Shown one piece after another: positions 53,407-62,403 of a stretch of DNA of 64,000 nt. How positions within the stretch are numbered: the stretch's first letter is position 1; the number at the start of each line of letters is the position of its first letter. Position numbers and translations under genes: made by a program. The notes beneath the pieces were generated by a model. That model was not told the DNA's origin. It made no database searches and saw nothing but the letters and a program-made list of their open reading frames with translations. The stretch lies in assembly GCA_963775575.1 (NCBI GenBank), contig CAVZJG010000003.1, positions 1 to 64,000 of the forward strand, written 5' to 3'. This stretch comes from Roseiarcus sp963775575 (GTDB lineage: Bacteria; Pseudomonadota; Alphaproteobacteria; Rhizobiales; Beijerinckiaceae).

Positions 53407-54014
53407 GCGTCGAGTTTCTGATCACGTCGCTGATCGTCGTCGCCTCGCCCGGCACAGGCGTTCTCTACACGCTTGCCGCCGGTCTCTCGCGCGGCGCCCG
53501 CGCGAGCGTCATCGCCGCGTTCGGCTGCACCCTGGGCGTCGCGCCGCACATGGTCGCGGCGATCACCGGCCTCGCGGCGCTGCTGCACGCCAGCGCGGTC
53601 GCGTTCCAACTCCTGAAATATCTCGGCGCGGCGTACCTTCTCTACATGGCGTGGAACACGATGAGGCAACGCGGCGCGCTCGAGGTCGAGAGCGACATGG
53701 CTCCCCGCTCGGCGCGGCAAGTCGTCGTTTCCGCCGTTCTCGTCAACCTACTGAACCCAAAGCTGTCGATATTCTTCTTCGCCTTTCTGCCTCAGTTCGT
53801 CGGCGCCGACGAGATTTCGCCGTTCACGCGCATGCTCGAGCTGAGCCTCGTCTTCATGGCGATGACGCTCGTCGTCTTTGCCGGTTACGGCGCCTTCGCG
53901 GCGTCCGTTCGAGGCTGCCTCCTGTCGCGGCCAAGGGTTCTCGCCTGGATGCGCCGAAGCTTCGCGGCGGCCTTCGTGGCGCTCGGCACCAAACTTGCCC
54001 TCGCTCAGCGTTAG
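53403..54014 (+). CDS. LysE family translocator
   Basis: The 203-residue inner-membrane protein has five to six hydrophobic segments and the LysE/RhtB start FLITSLIVVASPGTGVLYTLA, then LKYLGAAYLLYMAWNTMR and LVNLLNPKLSIFFFAFLPQF. Members export amino acids or related compounds. Coupled translation with the B3/B4 gene and the AraC gene upstream suggest a small system dealing with an unwanted amino acid; this is inference. Confidence 0.93.
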   Translation: MSVEFLITSLIVVASPGTGVLYTLAAGLSRGARASVIAAFGCTLGVAPHMVAAITGLAALLHASAVAFQLLKYLGAAYLLYMAWNTMRQRGALEVESDMAPRSARQVVVSAVLVNLLNPKLSIFFFAFLPQFVGADEISPFTRMLELSLVFMAMTLVVFAGYGAFAASVRGCLLSRPRVLAWMRRSFAAAFVALGTKLALAQR

Positions 54015-54179
54015 CGACGCAAGACCGAGGAGCGGCCGGCCGCGCCCTTGCGCATTCTGGCGGCGTCGGCCGCGCGATGCGCTGACGACGTCCGAACGCG
54101 CTCTCGTTTGCCGAGCGGACTCCCGTATTGGTCCGGGCGATCCCCCTCGTGCGGTTCTGATGGCCGCTCGCGGCCGCGC

Positions 54180-54950
54180 TTAAGCGGGCGGGGCGAAGCT
54201 CATGACCTTGTCGCTTGGAAAGTCGTAGAGTTTGCCGGTTTCGCGCCAATCGGGCGAGCAGAGCAGGGCGATCCTGGGGGCGAGTTCCTCGGGCGTGCGC
54301 AGGCTCGCGGGGTCTTCGCCCGGCATCGCGCTCGCGCGCATGCGCGTTCGCAGGGGGCCGGGATTGACCAGCATGACGCGGATCGGCGACGTGTTGACGG
54401 TCTCGGTGGCGTAAGTGCGGGCGAGCGCGTCGAGCGCCGCCTTGGAGACCGCGTAGGGGCCCCAATAGGCGCGCAGCTCCGCCCGGCTCGCCGCCGCAGA
54501 GGTGACAAACACCGCCCGGCCGGCCGGCGATTGGCGCAGCAACGGATCGAGGGCGCGGATCAAGCGCCAGTTGGCGGTGACGTTGAGGCTGAAGACTTCG
54601 TCCCATTGCTCGGGATCGACGTGATGGAGCGGCGACAGGGGTCCGAGCGCGCCCGCATTGGCGACCAGGACGTCGAGACGGCCCCAGCGACGGTAGAGAG
54701 CCTCGCCCAACCGATCGATCGCCGCGTGATCGCGAAGGTCGCAGGGGACCAGCGTGGCGGGGTTTTCGCTCCCCGGCCGCAGCGCGCGGATCGCGTCGTC
54801 GAGCTCCTCGAGCGCGCCCTGGGTTCTCGCCATGGCGACGACGTGCGCGCCGGACGCGGCGAGGGCGAGCGCGACGGCTCGGCCGATCCCGCGCGAAGCG
54901 CCGGTCACCAGGGCGACGCGGCCGTTGGAGGTTTGCGGCGAAGGGCTCAT
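54180..54950 (-). CDS. SDR family oxidoreductase
   Basis: This 256-residue short-chain dehydrogenase has the cofactor loop VTGASRGIGRAVALALAASG, LVANAGALGP, Ser in FVTSAAAS and active-site Tyr-Lys in YAVSKAALDALA, with PGPLRTRMRA after it. It belongs to the classical group. I chose MSPSPQTSNGRV; a Met four codons upstream is possible. The substrate is unknown and the gene stands alone. Confidence 0.92.
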   Translation of the reverse strand: MSPSPQTSNGRVALVTGASRGIGRAVALALAASGAHVVAMARTQGALEELDDAIRALRPGSENPATLVPCDLRDHAAIDRLGEALYRRWGRLDVLVANAGALGPLSPLHHVDPEQWDEVFSLNVTANWRLIRALDPLLRQSPAGRAVFVTSAAASRAELRAYWGPYAVSKAALDALARTYATETVNTSPIRVMLVNPGPLRTRMRASAMPGEDPASLRTPEELAPRIALLCSPDWRETGKLYDFPSDKVMSFAPPA

Positions 54951-55303
54951 CGGTCTTCCCAAAAGGCGGTTTTCCCCGTCGCGCGAGGCGCGGGCGTTAC
55001 AGCGGCGTAGCAGGCGCTGCGGCGGAACGCCATCGCCGCCCCCCTTGGGAGAAAGCGGATGCGGCGAGGCGTCGCGGCGTGTTTGAGACGAGGTTAGGGC
55101 CGCGTCGATGGCGGCGAGCGGTCGTCATTTCTTCTTCGCCGCCCTAGCGAGCGCGGCAAACGGCTTTCCTCTGGCGCGCCTCTTGGTGTAATGTCGCAGT
55201 CCGGGATCGCGGCGTTCCATCTCTCTGTCGCAGCATTCGCTCTGTTTCCTTGCGGGCGAGGCCCGCATGGCGTTCGCGGATCACGAGCACATTGGGGGCT
55301 GTC
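54951..55303. other. Intergenic region upstream of ihfA
   Basis: No gene is seen; the short frames here are not conserved. The usual plsX-fabH neighbours of ihfA in alphaproteobacteria are absent. Bases 55185-55260 probably hold the ihfA promoter. Confidence 0.4.
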
Positions 55304-55645
55304 ATGACCGTAGCCAAGAGCGACCGTCCGTCGGGGCGGACCGTCACTCGCGCCGACTTGTCGGAAGTCGTCTATCACCGGGTCGGACTATCGCGCACCG
55401 AATCGGCGGAACTGGTCCAGGCGGTTCTCGACGAGATCTGCGACGCGGCCGCGCGCGGCGAAACGGTGAAGCTGTCCTCGTTCGGCTCCTTCGTGGTGCG
55501 CTCGAAGGGCCAGCGCATCGGACGCAATCCGAAAACCGGCGTGGAGGTGCCGATCCTGCCTCGCCGGGTGATGGTCTTCAAGCCGTCCAACGTATTGAAG
55601 TCGCGGATCAACGCGGAGCCCGCCGGCGGTCAGGGCGCCGGCTGA
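55304..55645 (+). CDS. ihfA: Integration host factor subunit alpha
   Basis: The 113-residue DNA-bending protein has TVTRADLSEVVYHRVGLSR, VKLSSFGSFVVRSKGQRIGRNPKTG (in part: LSSFGSFVVR, GRNPKTGVEVPI) and RRVMVFKPSNVLK, the histone-like fold with Pro at the arm tip. IHF bends DNA at specific sites together with the beta subunit. I chose MTVAKSDRPSG. It is followed at 35 bases by a merR-type gene, the usual order. Confidence 0.96.
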   Translation: MTVAKSDRPSGRTVTRADLSEVVYHRVGLSRTESAELVQAVLDEICDAAARGETVKLSSFGSFVVRSKGQRIGRNPKTGVEVPILPRRVMVFKPSNVLKSRINAEPAGGQGAG

Positions 55646-55680
55646 AGGCGAGCGCGACGCGGCGAGGCGAGCGAGACGCC

Positions 55681-56163
55681 ATGGACAAGAGCCCCGAGGC
55701 TTTCCGCACCATCAGCGAAGTCGCCGAAGACATGGAGTTGCCGCAGCACGTGCTGCGCTTCTGGGAAACCCGATTTCCGCAGATCAAGCCGCTCAAGCGC
55801 GGCGGCGGCCGGCGCTACTATCGGCCCGCCGACGTCGGACTCCTGCGCGCGATCAAGGAGCTTCTCTACGGCGAAGGCTACACGATCAGAGGGGTGCAGA
55901 AGCTGCTGCGCGAGCAGGGCGCGTCCGGTCTGGTCAGGAGCGCGGCGCGAGGGGCGGGCGAGGGCGCGGCCGAGGCGGGCCCCGAGCCGGCGCCGCCGCG
56001 AGGCGGCCTTGCGCGCGCAGGGGCTGAAGAGGCGGCGGGGCGGCTCGCGCCGACCCGAGCGCTTGCGACGCCGGCCGCGGATCTGGCGGCGTTGCGCGCG
56101 ATCCAGGCCGATTTGCGCGAAGCGGAAAGAATTCTCGCCCAGGCGCGCGCCCCGTCAAGTTAG
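55681..56163 (+). CDS. MerR family regulator (ihfA-linked)
   Basis: The 160-residue protein has a MerR-type helix-turn-helix: FRTISEVAEDMELPQHVLRFWETRFPQIKPL, in part EVAEDMELPQHVLRFWE, then GGRRYYRPADVGLL and GYTIRGVQKLL. After about residue 85 it becomes Ala/Gly-rich and ends in a helical segment (LAALRAIQADLREAERILAQ). No metal Cys are present. Its place after ihfA is common in alphaproteobacteria, with unknown target. Confidence 0.93.
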   Translation: MDKSPEAFRTISEVAEDMELPQHVLRFWETRFPQIKPLKRGGGRRYYRPADVGLLRAIKELLYGEGYTIRGVQKLLREQGASGLVRSAARGAGEGAAEAGPEPAPPRGGLARAGAEEAAGRLAPTRALATPAADLAALRAIQADLREAERILAQARAPSS

Positions 56164-56260
56164 CGGAGGCAAGCCGCGAGATCGTTTCGCGATCGCGCGA
56201 GCCGCTCGTCGCGCTCCCCGCATTGCCAGCGCCGCTCGCGTTGCCTATAAGGCGCGGCGT

Positions 56261-56338
56261 CGGAGTGTAGCGCAGCCCGGTTAGCGCACTTGTCTGGGGG
56301 ACAAGGGGTCGGGAGTTCGAGTCTCCCCACTCCGACCA
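56261..56338 (+). tRNA. tRNA-Pro (anticodon GGG)
   Basis: Acceptor CGGAGTG pairs with CACTCCG, the anticodon stem CTTGT/ACAAG carries loop CTGGGGG, and the T arm is GGGAG-TTCGAGT-CTCCC. Discriminator A and an encoded CCA end follow. Confidence 0.96.
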
Positions 56339-56763
56339 TTTATCTCAACAGATTCAAATTGATACGATATTTGGCTACGGCTTCGGCTTAAATCCGATTG
56401 CGAGGGTTTCCAACCGCCGTTGTGGTGGCGCACGGCCGGCCGAAGAACCTCCGGCCTGGCGGCGACGGCTGATGCAACGGCGCGCGCGAGGGGCGGCGCT
56501 TTGGTCTCCGCCGCGGGCGACGCCCGAGAAGCCCGAATCCGTCGGCCACGATCGGCCCCGCGCGTCGTTCTTCTTGCCCAGTCGCCGCCTTCGTGGCGAG
56601 AGCCGCGCCGCGAAATCGAGCGCGCGAAAGCAATATCCTCCCTTTTTGAACCGACGGCGTGCTCGGCGCGACCAACGGATGCGAGGTTCGCGCAGCCCGC
56701 GAGCCAACCGAACGAAGCGCCGGACCGTAAGGGTCCGCCGAAGACCAACCAAGGAGAATTTCC
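56339..56763. other. Intergenic region after tRNA-Pro
   Basis: The first 50 bases are AT-rich. The rest carries only overlapping Arg/Ala/Pro-rich frames in several phases, with no family match and no clear start signal. No terminator or integrase gene was found next to the tRNA. Confidence 0.4.
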
Positions 56764-57090
56764 ATGCGCGCGTCTCTCAAGAAATCGACCTCGCTTTCCC
56801 TGGCCGCGTTGGCCTGCGCGGTTCTGCTGTTCGCAGCGCCCTTCGACGCCGCGATGGCCCGAGGCTCTGGAACAGGCGGCGGCGCCGGAGCCGGAGCGGG
56901 AGCGGGATCGGGCGGCGGGCACGGCGGACCGAGCGTCAGGGCCTTCGACGCGGTGGCGAGGCTTCCGGCCCCTCCGACATTCGTGAACGCCGATCAATCC
57001 CCCCGTTCGCCGAGTTGCAGCAGGCGAGCGAATCGGATGGGCCTCACGGGAGGGGACCGCTTCGAGTTTCTGAACGCCTGCCGGCTGTGA
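56764..57090 (+). CDS. Gly-rich small secreted protein, unknown
   Basis: The 108-residue precursor follows a CAAGGAGA ribosome-binding site. It has a Sec signal (about 1-32, LAALACAVLLFAAPFDAAMA), then a Gly/Ala-rich stretch (GSGTGGGAGAGAGAGSGG) and a C-terminal domain with two Cys (PSCSRR, LNACRL). No family is recognised. Small proteins of this layout are common in alphaproteobacteria. It appears to be a single-gene unit. Confidence 0.55.
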   Translation: MRASLKKSTSLSLAALACAVLLFAAPFDAAMARGSGTGGGAGAGAGAGSGGGHGGPSVRAFDAVARLPAPPTFVNADQSPRSPSCSRRANRMGLTGGDRFEFLNACRL

Positions 57091-57401
57091 TCGGCGGCGC
57101 GAGGCGCGACGCCGACCCTCGTCGATCGGCGGGATCGGGCCGATCGGTCCGCCCGGTCGCCCGAGGGCGCTCGGCGCCGCCGGCGCGACCCAGACGCTTC
57201 GAGGAAGTCGTCCGGGCCGCCGCGTCTCTCGTCGGCGACCGCTTCGCCGTCGCCGCGAGGCGGGGCGGTTCGCTTTTGGCATGATTCGCATAATGTATAT
57301 TATGGAACGTATTGAGTTGAGGAAGCGACTGAGAAAGCGAATGCACGCCGCCTTGCTATATCATATTTGTCAGCGCGTTAGCGCCGCTTCCTCGCAAATG
57401 G
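57091..57401. other. Intergenic region left of the ISBst12-type element
   Basis: The first half is GC-rich without a convincing gene. Bases 57280-57400 are AT-rich with several TATA-like runs and end in the target duplication GCAAATGG (57394-57401) of the IS. Confidence 0.45.
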
Positions 57402-58924
57402 GTAACTCCCAAGGCGTGGTGAGTTTGGAATGCCACAGTGTTTGGGAAACGGCATTGATATGCGGATTGTGGGAGACGGCGGCACGAGACTGTGAATCAA
57501 GGGTGGGATGGTTCTTCCCGCCGAAGTCGAGGAGTTGATAGCGTCTCTGAGGGCGGAGATCGCGGCGTTGCGGGCCGAGGTGGCCGATCTTCGTCGGCAA
57601 TTGGGGCGGGACAGCTCGAACAGTTCGCAACCGCCTTCGAGTGACGGGCTGCGGAAGAAACCGCGTATTGGAGGCAGTCTGCGCGGCCGTTCGGGCAAGA
57701 CGAGCGGCGGCCAGACGGGTCATAAGGGCGGCACGCTGCGGCAGGTCGCCGATCCCGATTGCGTGGTTGGGCACGCGGCGTGCGCATGCGGCCATTGCGG
57801 TTGGCCTCTCGAGGCGGGGTCGGCGATAGGGGTCGAGAAGCGGCAAGTGTTCGACCTTCCCGAGCGCCCGCTGCGGGTCACGGAACATCAGGCCTCGATT
57901 TACCGCTGCGCGCATTGCCGGGGCGTGACGAAGGCGGTTTTTCCCGAAGGCGTGGTCTCGCCTGCCCAGTATGGCGAGCGCATCAAGGCCGCGGCGATCT
58001 ATCTCAATGTCCAGCAACTCATCCCCGAGGATCGGACCGCGCAAGCGCTGAGCGATCTGTTCGACGCGCCGCTGATCTGTCCGGCCAGCCTTGTCGCTTG
58101 GATCGCCAAGAAGGGACAAGAGTTGCGGCAAGTTTACCAGGCCATCGGCGAGCGCGTGGCCGAGGCGAAGGTTCGCCATCTCGACGAGACGGGATATCGC
58201 ATCGCCGGTAAGCTGCAATGGCTGCATACGACTTCGAGCCAAGCCTTCACCTTCTATCGCGCCGACGAAAAGCGCGGCGCGATCCCGCAGGATTTGAAGG
58301 GGGGCGTCGTTGTGCACGACCACTTCCTGCCTTATCGTCGGCTCGACGCGGTCGAACACGCCTTCTGCAACGCCCATATCTTGCGCGAACTCCAGTGTTT
58401 GATCGAGTTCGACAAGGAGCCGTGGGCCGAACTCATGCGCGACACGCTTCGGGCGGCGAATATCGCCGTTCATGAGGCGCGCGAGGCGGGCGCGAAGGCG
58501 CTGGAGCCCAAAGTCATCGCGGCCTTCGTCGACCAATATTGGGCCGCGGTTCGGCTCGGCCTCGCTTTCCATCGCCAGTTGCCCGCACTCCACGCCAAGG
58601 CCAACGCGAGCGGACGAACAAAGCAGCGCCCCGGCCGCAATCTGCTCGAAAGGCTGAAGACGTTCAAAGTCGAAACGCTGCGCTTCCTCACCGACTTCGA
58701 CGTGCCCTTCACCAACAACCTGGCCGAACAGGACCTCAGGATGATGAAGGTCAAAATGAAAATCTCGGGCTCGTTTCGAACCCTCGACGGCGCCCAAAGC
58801 TTCGCGCGCCTCAGGTCAGTCGTCTCAACCGCGAGAAAACAGGGGGCCAACATCCTCAAAACCCTCGCCGACCCGCCAACACAGATCGCGCTCGCCCTCA
58901 ACGCCTAGACGGCTTGGGAGTTAC
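57402..58924 (+). mobile_element. IS66-family, ISBst12-type insertion sequence, 1523 bp, complete
   Basis: The ends are inverted (GTAACTCCCAAG inwards at both sides) and the exact 8-bp direct repeat GCAAATGG flanks them at 57394-57401 and 58925-58932. It encodes one transposase and lacks tnpA/tnpB, the layout of the ISBst12 subgroup. It sits just after the stop of the minus-strand LysR gene without cutting it. Confidence 0.93.
57508..58908 (+). CDS. IS66 family transposase, ISBst12 type
   Basis: The 466-residue protein has an N-terminal coiled coil (EELIASLRAEIAALRAEVAD), the linker DSSNSSQPPSSDGLRKKPR, a zinc finger (ACACGHCGWP and YRCAHCRG) and the catalytic core: Asp in RHLDETGYRI, Asp in GGVVVHDHFLPY and Glu in NNLAEQDLRMMKVK. 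It lacks the extended C-terminus of long TnpC forms. The frame is intact, so the element may still move; the related end at 1-29 supports recent activity. Confidence 0.93.
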   Translation: MVLPAEVEELIASLRAEIAALRAEVADLRRQLGRDSSNSSQPPSSDGLRKKPRIGGSLRGRSGKTSGGQTGHKGGTLRQVADPDCVVGHAACACGHCGWPLEAGSAIGVEKRQVFDLPERPLRVTEHQASIYRCAHCRGVTKAVFPEGVVSPAQYGERIKAAAIYLNVQQLIPEDRTAQALSDLFDAPLICPASLVAWIAKKGQELRQVYQAIGERVAEAKVRHLDETGYRIAGKLQWLHTTSSQAFTFYRADEKRGAIPQDLKGGVVVHDHFLPYRRLDAVEHAFCNAHILRELQCLIEFDKEPWAELMRDTLRAANIAVHEAREAGAKALEPKVIAAFVDQYWAAVRLGLAFHRQLPALHAKANASGRTKQRPGRNLLERLKTFKVETLRFLTDFDVPFTNNLAEQDLRMMKVKMKISGSFRTLDGAQSFARLRSVVSTARKQGANILKTLADPPTQIALALNA

Positions 58925-58938
58925 GCAAATGGGCAAAA

Positions 58939-59799
58939 TCAGCGCGACGCCTCCGCCCAGTTCGCGACGGTCTCGTCGATCCAGCGCGTCGCCGCGGCGA
59001 CGCTCGGCGCGCGGGCGCGATCGGCATGGACGAGGCGAAACATCGGCCGCGTGGCGACGGCGTCGTCGGCGAAGACGAAACGCGGATCGCGGCGCGCCGA
59101 GACCTCCGGCAGCATGAGTTCGGCGCCGAGCGCCGCCGCCGCCTCGATCAGGATGTCCAGTCGGTCCACGGTCAGCACGGCGCGCGCGCCCGGCCGCAAA
59201 CGATCGAGCAAGCGCATCTCCGGGAGATGGCCGAGCGCCTCGGTGTAGCGCACGATCGGCGCGACCGCGCCCGGCGGCGCGCCGACGGCGCGACAGAGGC
59301 GAAATCGCGTCTCGCCGATCTTTCGCACCCGCGCGCTGTCGTCGCCGGTTCGTCCGAGTCGAACGGCGATGTCCGCCTCGCGCCGATCGAAGCGCGCGAG
59401 CCGATCGTCGGCGTGCAGTGCGAGCGCGACGTTCGGATGGGCGCGCGCGAAGCGACCCAGCGCCGGCGCGACGACGTGCGCGAGCACGAAACCGACGCTG
59501 GCGATCCGCACCAGGCCTTGCGCTTCGGCTCGCGATCGGCGCATCGCGGCGAGCGCGACCGCAGCGTCCACGTCCATCGCCCGCAGGCGGTCGAGAACCC
59601 CGCCGAGCGCCGGGGTCGGCGCGAGACGACCGCCGACGCGGTCGAACAGCGTCGCCCCCAAGCGACGCTCCAGCGCCGCCAGCCGGCGCGAGGCCGTCGT
59701 CTGATCGACGCCGAGCGCGCGCGCCGCCCCGCTCAGGGTTTCCGCGCGCGCGATCCGCTGGACGAGTTCGAGATCGGCCCAGCCTCCCTCTGCGTTCAT
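58939..59799 (-). CDS. LysR family transcriptional regulator
   Basis: This 286-residue regulator has an N-terminal winged helix (LELVQRIARAETLSGAARALG, in part ETLSGAARALGVDQTTASRR) and a C-terminal substrate-binding domain. It is divergent from an isochorismatase-family gene with 89 bases between, the usual layout for a LysR regulator and its target. An ISBst12-type element lies just beyond its stop. The inducer is unknown. Confidence 0.92.
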   Translation of the reverse strand: MNAEGGWADLELVQRIARAETLSGAARALGVDQTTASRRLAALERRLGATLFDRVGGRLAPTPALGGVLDRLRAMDVDAAVALAAMRRSRAEAQGLVRIASVGFVLAHVVAPALGRFARAHPNVALALHADDRLARFDRREADIAVRLGRTGDDSARVRKIGETRFRLCRAVGAPPGAVAPIVRYTEALGHLPEMRLLDRLRPGARAVLTVDRLDILIEAAAALGAELMLPEVSARRDPRFVFADDAVATRPMFRLVHADRARAPSVAAATRWIDETVANWAEASR

Positions 59800-59888
59800 G
59801 CAGGTTCACCTCCGCATTTCTCTGATTGATCGGCGCTGGCGCCGCTCGTCATAACGGGGCGCGCCCTCTCCGCACAAGGACTCTCGCC

Positions 59889-60476
59889 ATGGATCGTCCT
59901 AAGACCCTGTTCGCCATCGCTAATCTCGAGCCGCGCCCGCCCCTGCTCGCCGAAGCGACGCTGATCCTGATCGACTACCAGAACGACTATCTCGACGGCC
60001 CGATGGCGCTTACCGGCGTCGAAGACGCCATCGAGCAGGCCGAGCGCCTGTTGCGGGCGATGCGCCGCGCCGGCGGTGGCGTCGTCCATGTCGCCCACAA
60101 GGGCGAGCCCGGCGGCTTGTTCGATCGTTCGCAGGCGGGCGGCGCGATCGTCGCCGCGCTGGCGCCCGACGCCGGCGAAGCGATCGTGGAAAAGCCGCGA
60201 CCCAACGCGTTCTCGGGGACCGACCTCGCGGCCCTCGCCGGGCCGCCCGGCGCGGCGCTGATCTTCGCCGGTTTCATGACCCACAATTGCGTCTCGTCGA
60301 GCGTGCGCGCAGGCAGGGATTTGGGCTACACGATGACGGTCGCGGCCGACGCCTGTGCGACGCGCGACCTGCCCCGCCCCGGCGGTGTGATCCGCGCTCG
60401 CGATCTGCATGCGGCCGAGCTTGCGGCGCTCGCCGACGCCCACGCCTGCGTCTGCGATGTCGCGGAGCTGATCTGA
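59889..60476 (+). CDS. Isochorismatase family hydrolase
   Basis: The 195-residue cysteine hydrolase has the catalytic triad: Asp in LILIDYQNDYL, Lys in VEKPRPNAFSGTDL and Cys in MTHNCVSSSVRAG. The family includes nicotinamidases, N-carbamoyl hydrolases and isochorismatases; no entC/entA genes are near, so another amide substrate is likely. I chose MDRPKTLFAIANLEP; the upstream frame is not conserved. It is probably controlled by the divergent LysR gene. Confidence 0.93.
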   Translation: MDRPKTLFAIANLEPRPPLLAEATLILIDYQNDYLDGPMALTGVEDAIEQAERLLRAMRRAGGGVVHVAHKGEPGGLFDRSQAGGAIVAALAPDAGEAIVEKPRPNAFSGTDLAALAGPPGAALIFAGFMTHNCVSSSVRAGRDLGYTMTVAADACATRDLPRPGGVIRARDLHAAELAALADAHACVCDVAELI

Positions 60477-60529
60477 GCCCGGCTCTGCGATCCCGATCCG
60501 AGCGAGGCGATCGACGATCGCGCGGTGCC

Positions 60530-61327
60530 TCAAAAGCCTTCGATGCGCATGCCGTCGTAGGCGGGGACGACGCCCGCCGGCAAGCGCGCGCGCAGCGTCT
60601 CGTAATCGAGATCGGTGTGCAGATTGGTCAGCACGGCGCGGCGCGGACGCATCGTCTCGATCCACGCCAGCGCCTCGTCGAGGTTGAAATGCGAGGGATG
60701 CGGCCGATAGCGCAGAGCGTCGACGATCCACACCTCGAGGCCTTCGAGAAAGCGCCGGCTCGCCGGCGGAATCCCGTTGAGGTCCGGGGTGTAGGCGAGA
60801 GCGCCGATGCGAAAGCCGAGCGCGGCGATGTCGCCGTGATCGAGATCGAAGGGCGTCGCCTCGATCGCGCCGCCCTGCCCTTCGACGACGCTGGGCTCGC
60901 CCGCGATCAGCAGCTTCTCGTTCACCATCGGCGGATAGGAGCTTCCCGGCGGCGTTTCGAACACGTAGGAGAATTTCTTGTGCAGCGCCTTCGACGTCGT
61001 CTCGTTCGCGTAGAGGTCGACCCGGCTGCGCATCGCCATGACGATCGGCCTCAAGTCGTCGATCCCATGGGTGTGGTCGGCGTGCTCGTGGGAAATCAGC
61101 ACGCCGTCGAGACGCGCGACGCCGGCGTCGATCAGTTGCAGCCGCAGGTCCGGCCCGGCGTCGACGAGCGCCAAGGTCCGGCCCGCCGGGGCGTCGCGCG
61201 CGATCAGCGCCGAACATCGCCGCCGCCGGTTGCGCGGATGGCCGGGATCGCAGGCGCCCCACCCTTGCGCGACGCGCGGCACGCCGGCGGACGAGCCGCA
61301 GCCTAATATGGTCAGCGACAGGCTCAT
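60530..61327 (-). CDS. MBL fold metal-dependent hydrolase (PhnP-like)
   Basis: The 265-residue protein has SLTILGCGSSAGVPRV at the N-terminus and the metal-binding SHEHADHTHGIDDLRP; further His/Asp ligands lie in FDLDHGD and LTNLHTDLDY. It resembles PhnP-like phosphodiesterases and tRNase Z relatives. It overlaps the tatD stop by 4 bases in the alphaproteobacterial metG-tatD-MBL order. Confidence 0.92.
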   Translation of the reverse strand: MSLSLTILGCGSSAGVPRVAQGWGACDPGHPRNRRRRCSALIARDAPAGRTLALVDAGPDLRLQLIDAGVARLDGVLISHEHADHTHGIDDLRPIVMAMRSRVDLYANETTSKALHKKFSYVFETPPGSSYPPMVNEKLLIAGEPSVVEGQGGAIEATPFDLDHGDIAALGFRIGALAYTPDLNGIPPASRRFLEGLEVWIVDALRYRPHPSHFNLDEALAWIETMRPRRAVLTNLHTDLDYETLRARLPAGVVPAYDGMRIEGF

Positions 61328-62121
61328 GCGCCGCGCTCCGCGAGCGGCGCCATCTTGGCGAACAGCCGCAGCGCATTGGCGCGCGTCGCGCTGGCGAGCG
61401 CCGCTTCGTCGACTTGCTTGAGGTCGGCGAGAACGCGCGCCGTTTCGACCACGAACGCCGGCTCGTTGCGGTGGCCGCGATGGGGAACGGGGGCGAGAAA
61501 CGGCGCGTCGGTCTCGACCAGCAGGCGGTCGAGCGGCAGGTCGCGGGCCAGCGCGCGCAAGTCCTCGGAGTTCTTGAACGTCAGCACGCCGGAAAAGGAA
61601 ATGAAGAGGCCGAGCGCCAGACCGGCCTCGGCGAGCGCGCGCGAGGAGGTGAAGCAGTGCAGAACCGCGTCGAACTTCCCCTTCGCCATTTCCTCGGCGA
61701 GGATCGCCGCGACGTCGTCGTCGGCCTCGCGTGCGTGGATGACGAGCGGCAGACCGAGCTCGCGCGCGAGACCGATCTGGGCGCGAAAGACTCGCTTGGC
61801 GACGTCCGCCGGCGCGTAGTTGTAGTGATAATCGAGCCCCGCCTCGCCGATCCCGACGCACTTGGGATGGGCGGCGAGGGCGCGGATCGCGGCCGCGTCG
61901 GTCACGGGCTCCTCGGCGGCATGATGCGGATGCGTGCCGACGGTGAAATAGACCGAAGCGAAGCGCTCGGCGATCGCGGCGAGTCTCGGCGCTTGAGCGA
62001 CGCGCGTCGAGATCGTCGTCATGCGCTCGACGCCGGCGGCTTCGGCGCGCGCCACGACGGCCTCGATCTCGTCGGCGAAATCGGGAAAGTCGAGGTGGCA
62101 ATGGCTGTCGTTGAGACGCAT
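61324..62121 (-). CDS. TatD family metal-dependent hydrolase
   Basis: The 265-residue protein has the metal site NDSHCHLDFPDF, then FTVGTHPHHAAE, GIGEAGLDYHYNY, VIHAREADDD, VLHCFTSSR and LVETDAPFLAPVPHRG. TatD-type proteins are 3'-5' exonucleases/DNases. Despite the name it has no role in Tat export. It lies between metG and the MBL gene. Confidence 0.95.
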   Translation of the reverse strand: MRLNDSHCHLDFPDFADEIEAVVARAEAAGVERMTTISTRVAQAPRLAAIAERFASVYFTVGTHPHHAAEEPVTDAAAIRALAAHPKCVGIGEAGLDYHYNYAPADVAKRVFRAQIGLARELGLPLVIHAREADDDVAAILAEEMAKGKFDAVLHCFTSSRALAEAGLALGLFISFSGVLTFKNSEDLRALARDLPLDRLLVETDAPFLAPVPHRGHRNEPAFVVETARVLADLKQVDEAALASATRANALRLFAKMAPLAERGA

Positions 62122-62205
62122 CAGCGAGCGCTCCCGCGCCCCCTCTCCCGCGTGCGGGAGAGGCTCGGTGTTAGGGCGAGGCTCGTGCGGGCTCTTGACG
62201 CAAGG

Positions 62206-62286
62206 CCCTCATCCGTCGGCGCGCGCGAGCGCCCCTTCCCCCCTTGCGGGGGAAGGCGTCGTCCCGAAGGGACGACGGATGAGGGG
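62206..62286. repeat. Palindromic intergenic repeat, copy A (inverted)
   Basis: CCCTCATCCGTC and GACGGATGAGGG bracket two hairpins: one with stem CGTCGTCCC at 62257-62277 and one with CTTCCCC/GGGGAAG. Read in reverse complement it matches copy B closely. Confidence 0.8.
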
Positions 62287-62403
62287 TTCTCCCTGCGGAG
62301 CGCTGGCGGCGCCGTGAAACGCATATCCAGCGCGATAATACGCGTGTGCGGGACGGTCGGCGGAGCGGGCGGTGATGGAACGGAGCCGCCGCGCTCCGCG
62401 CGA

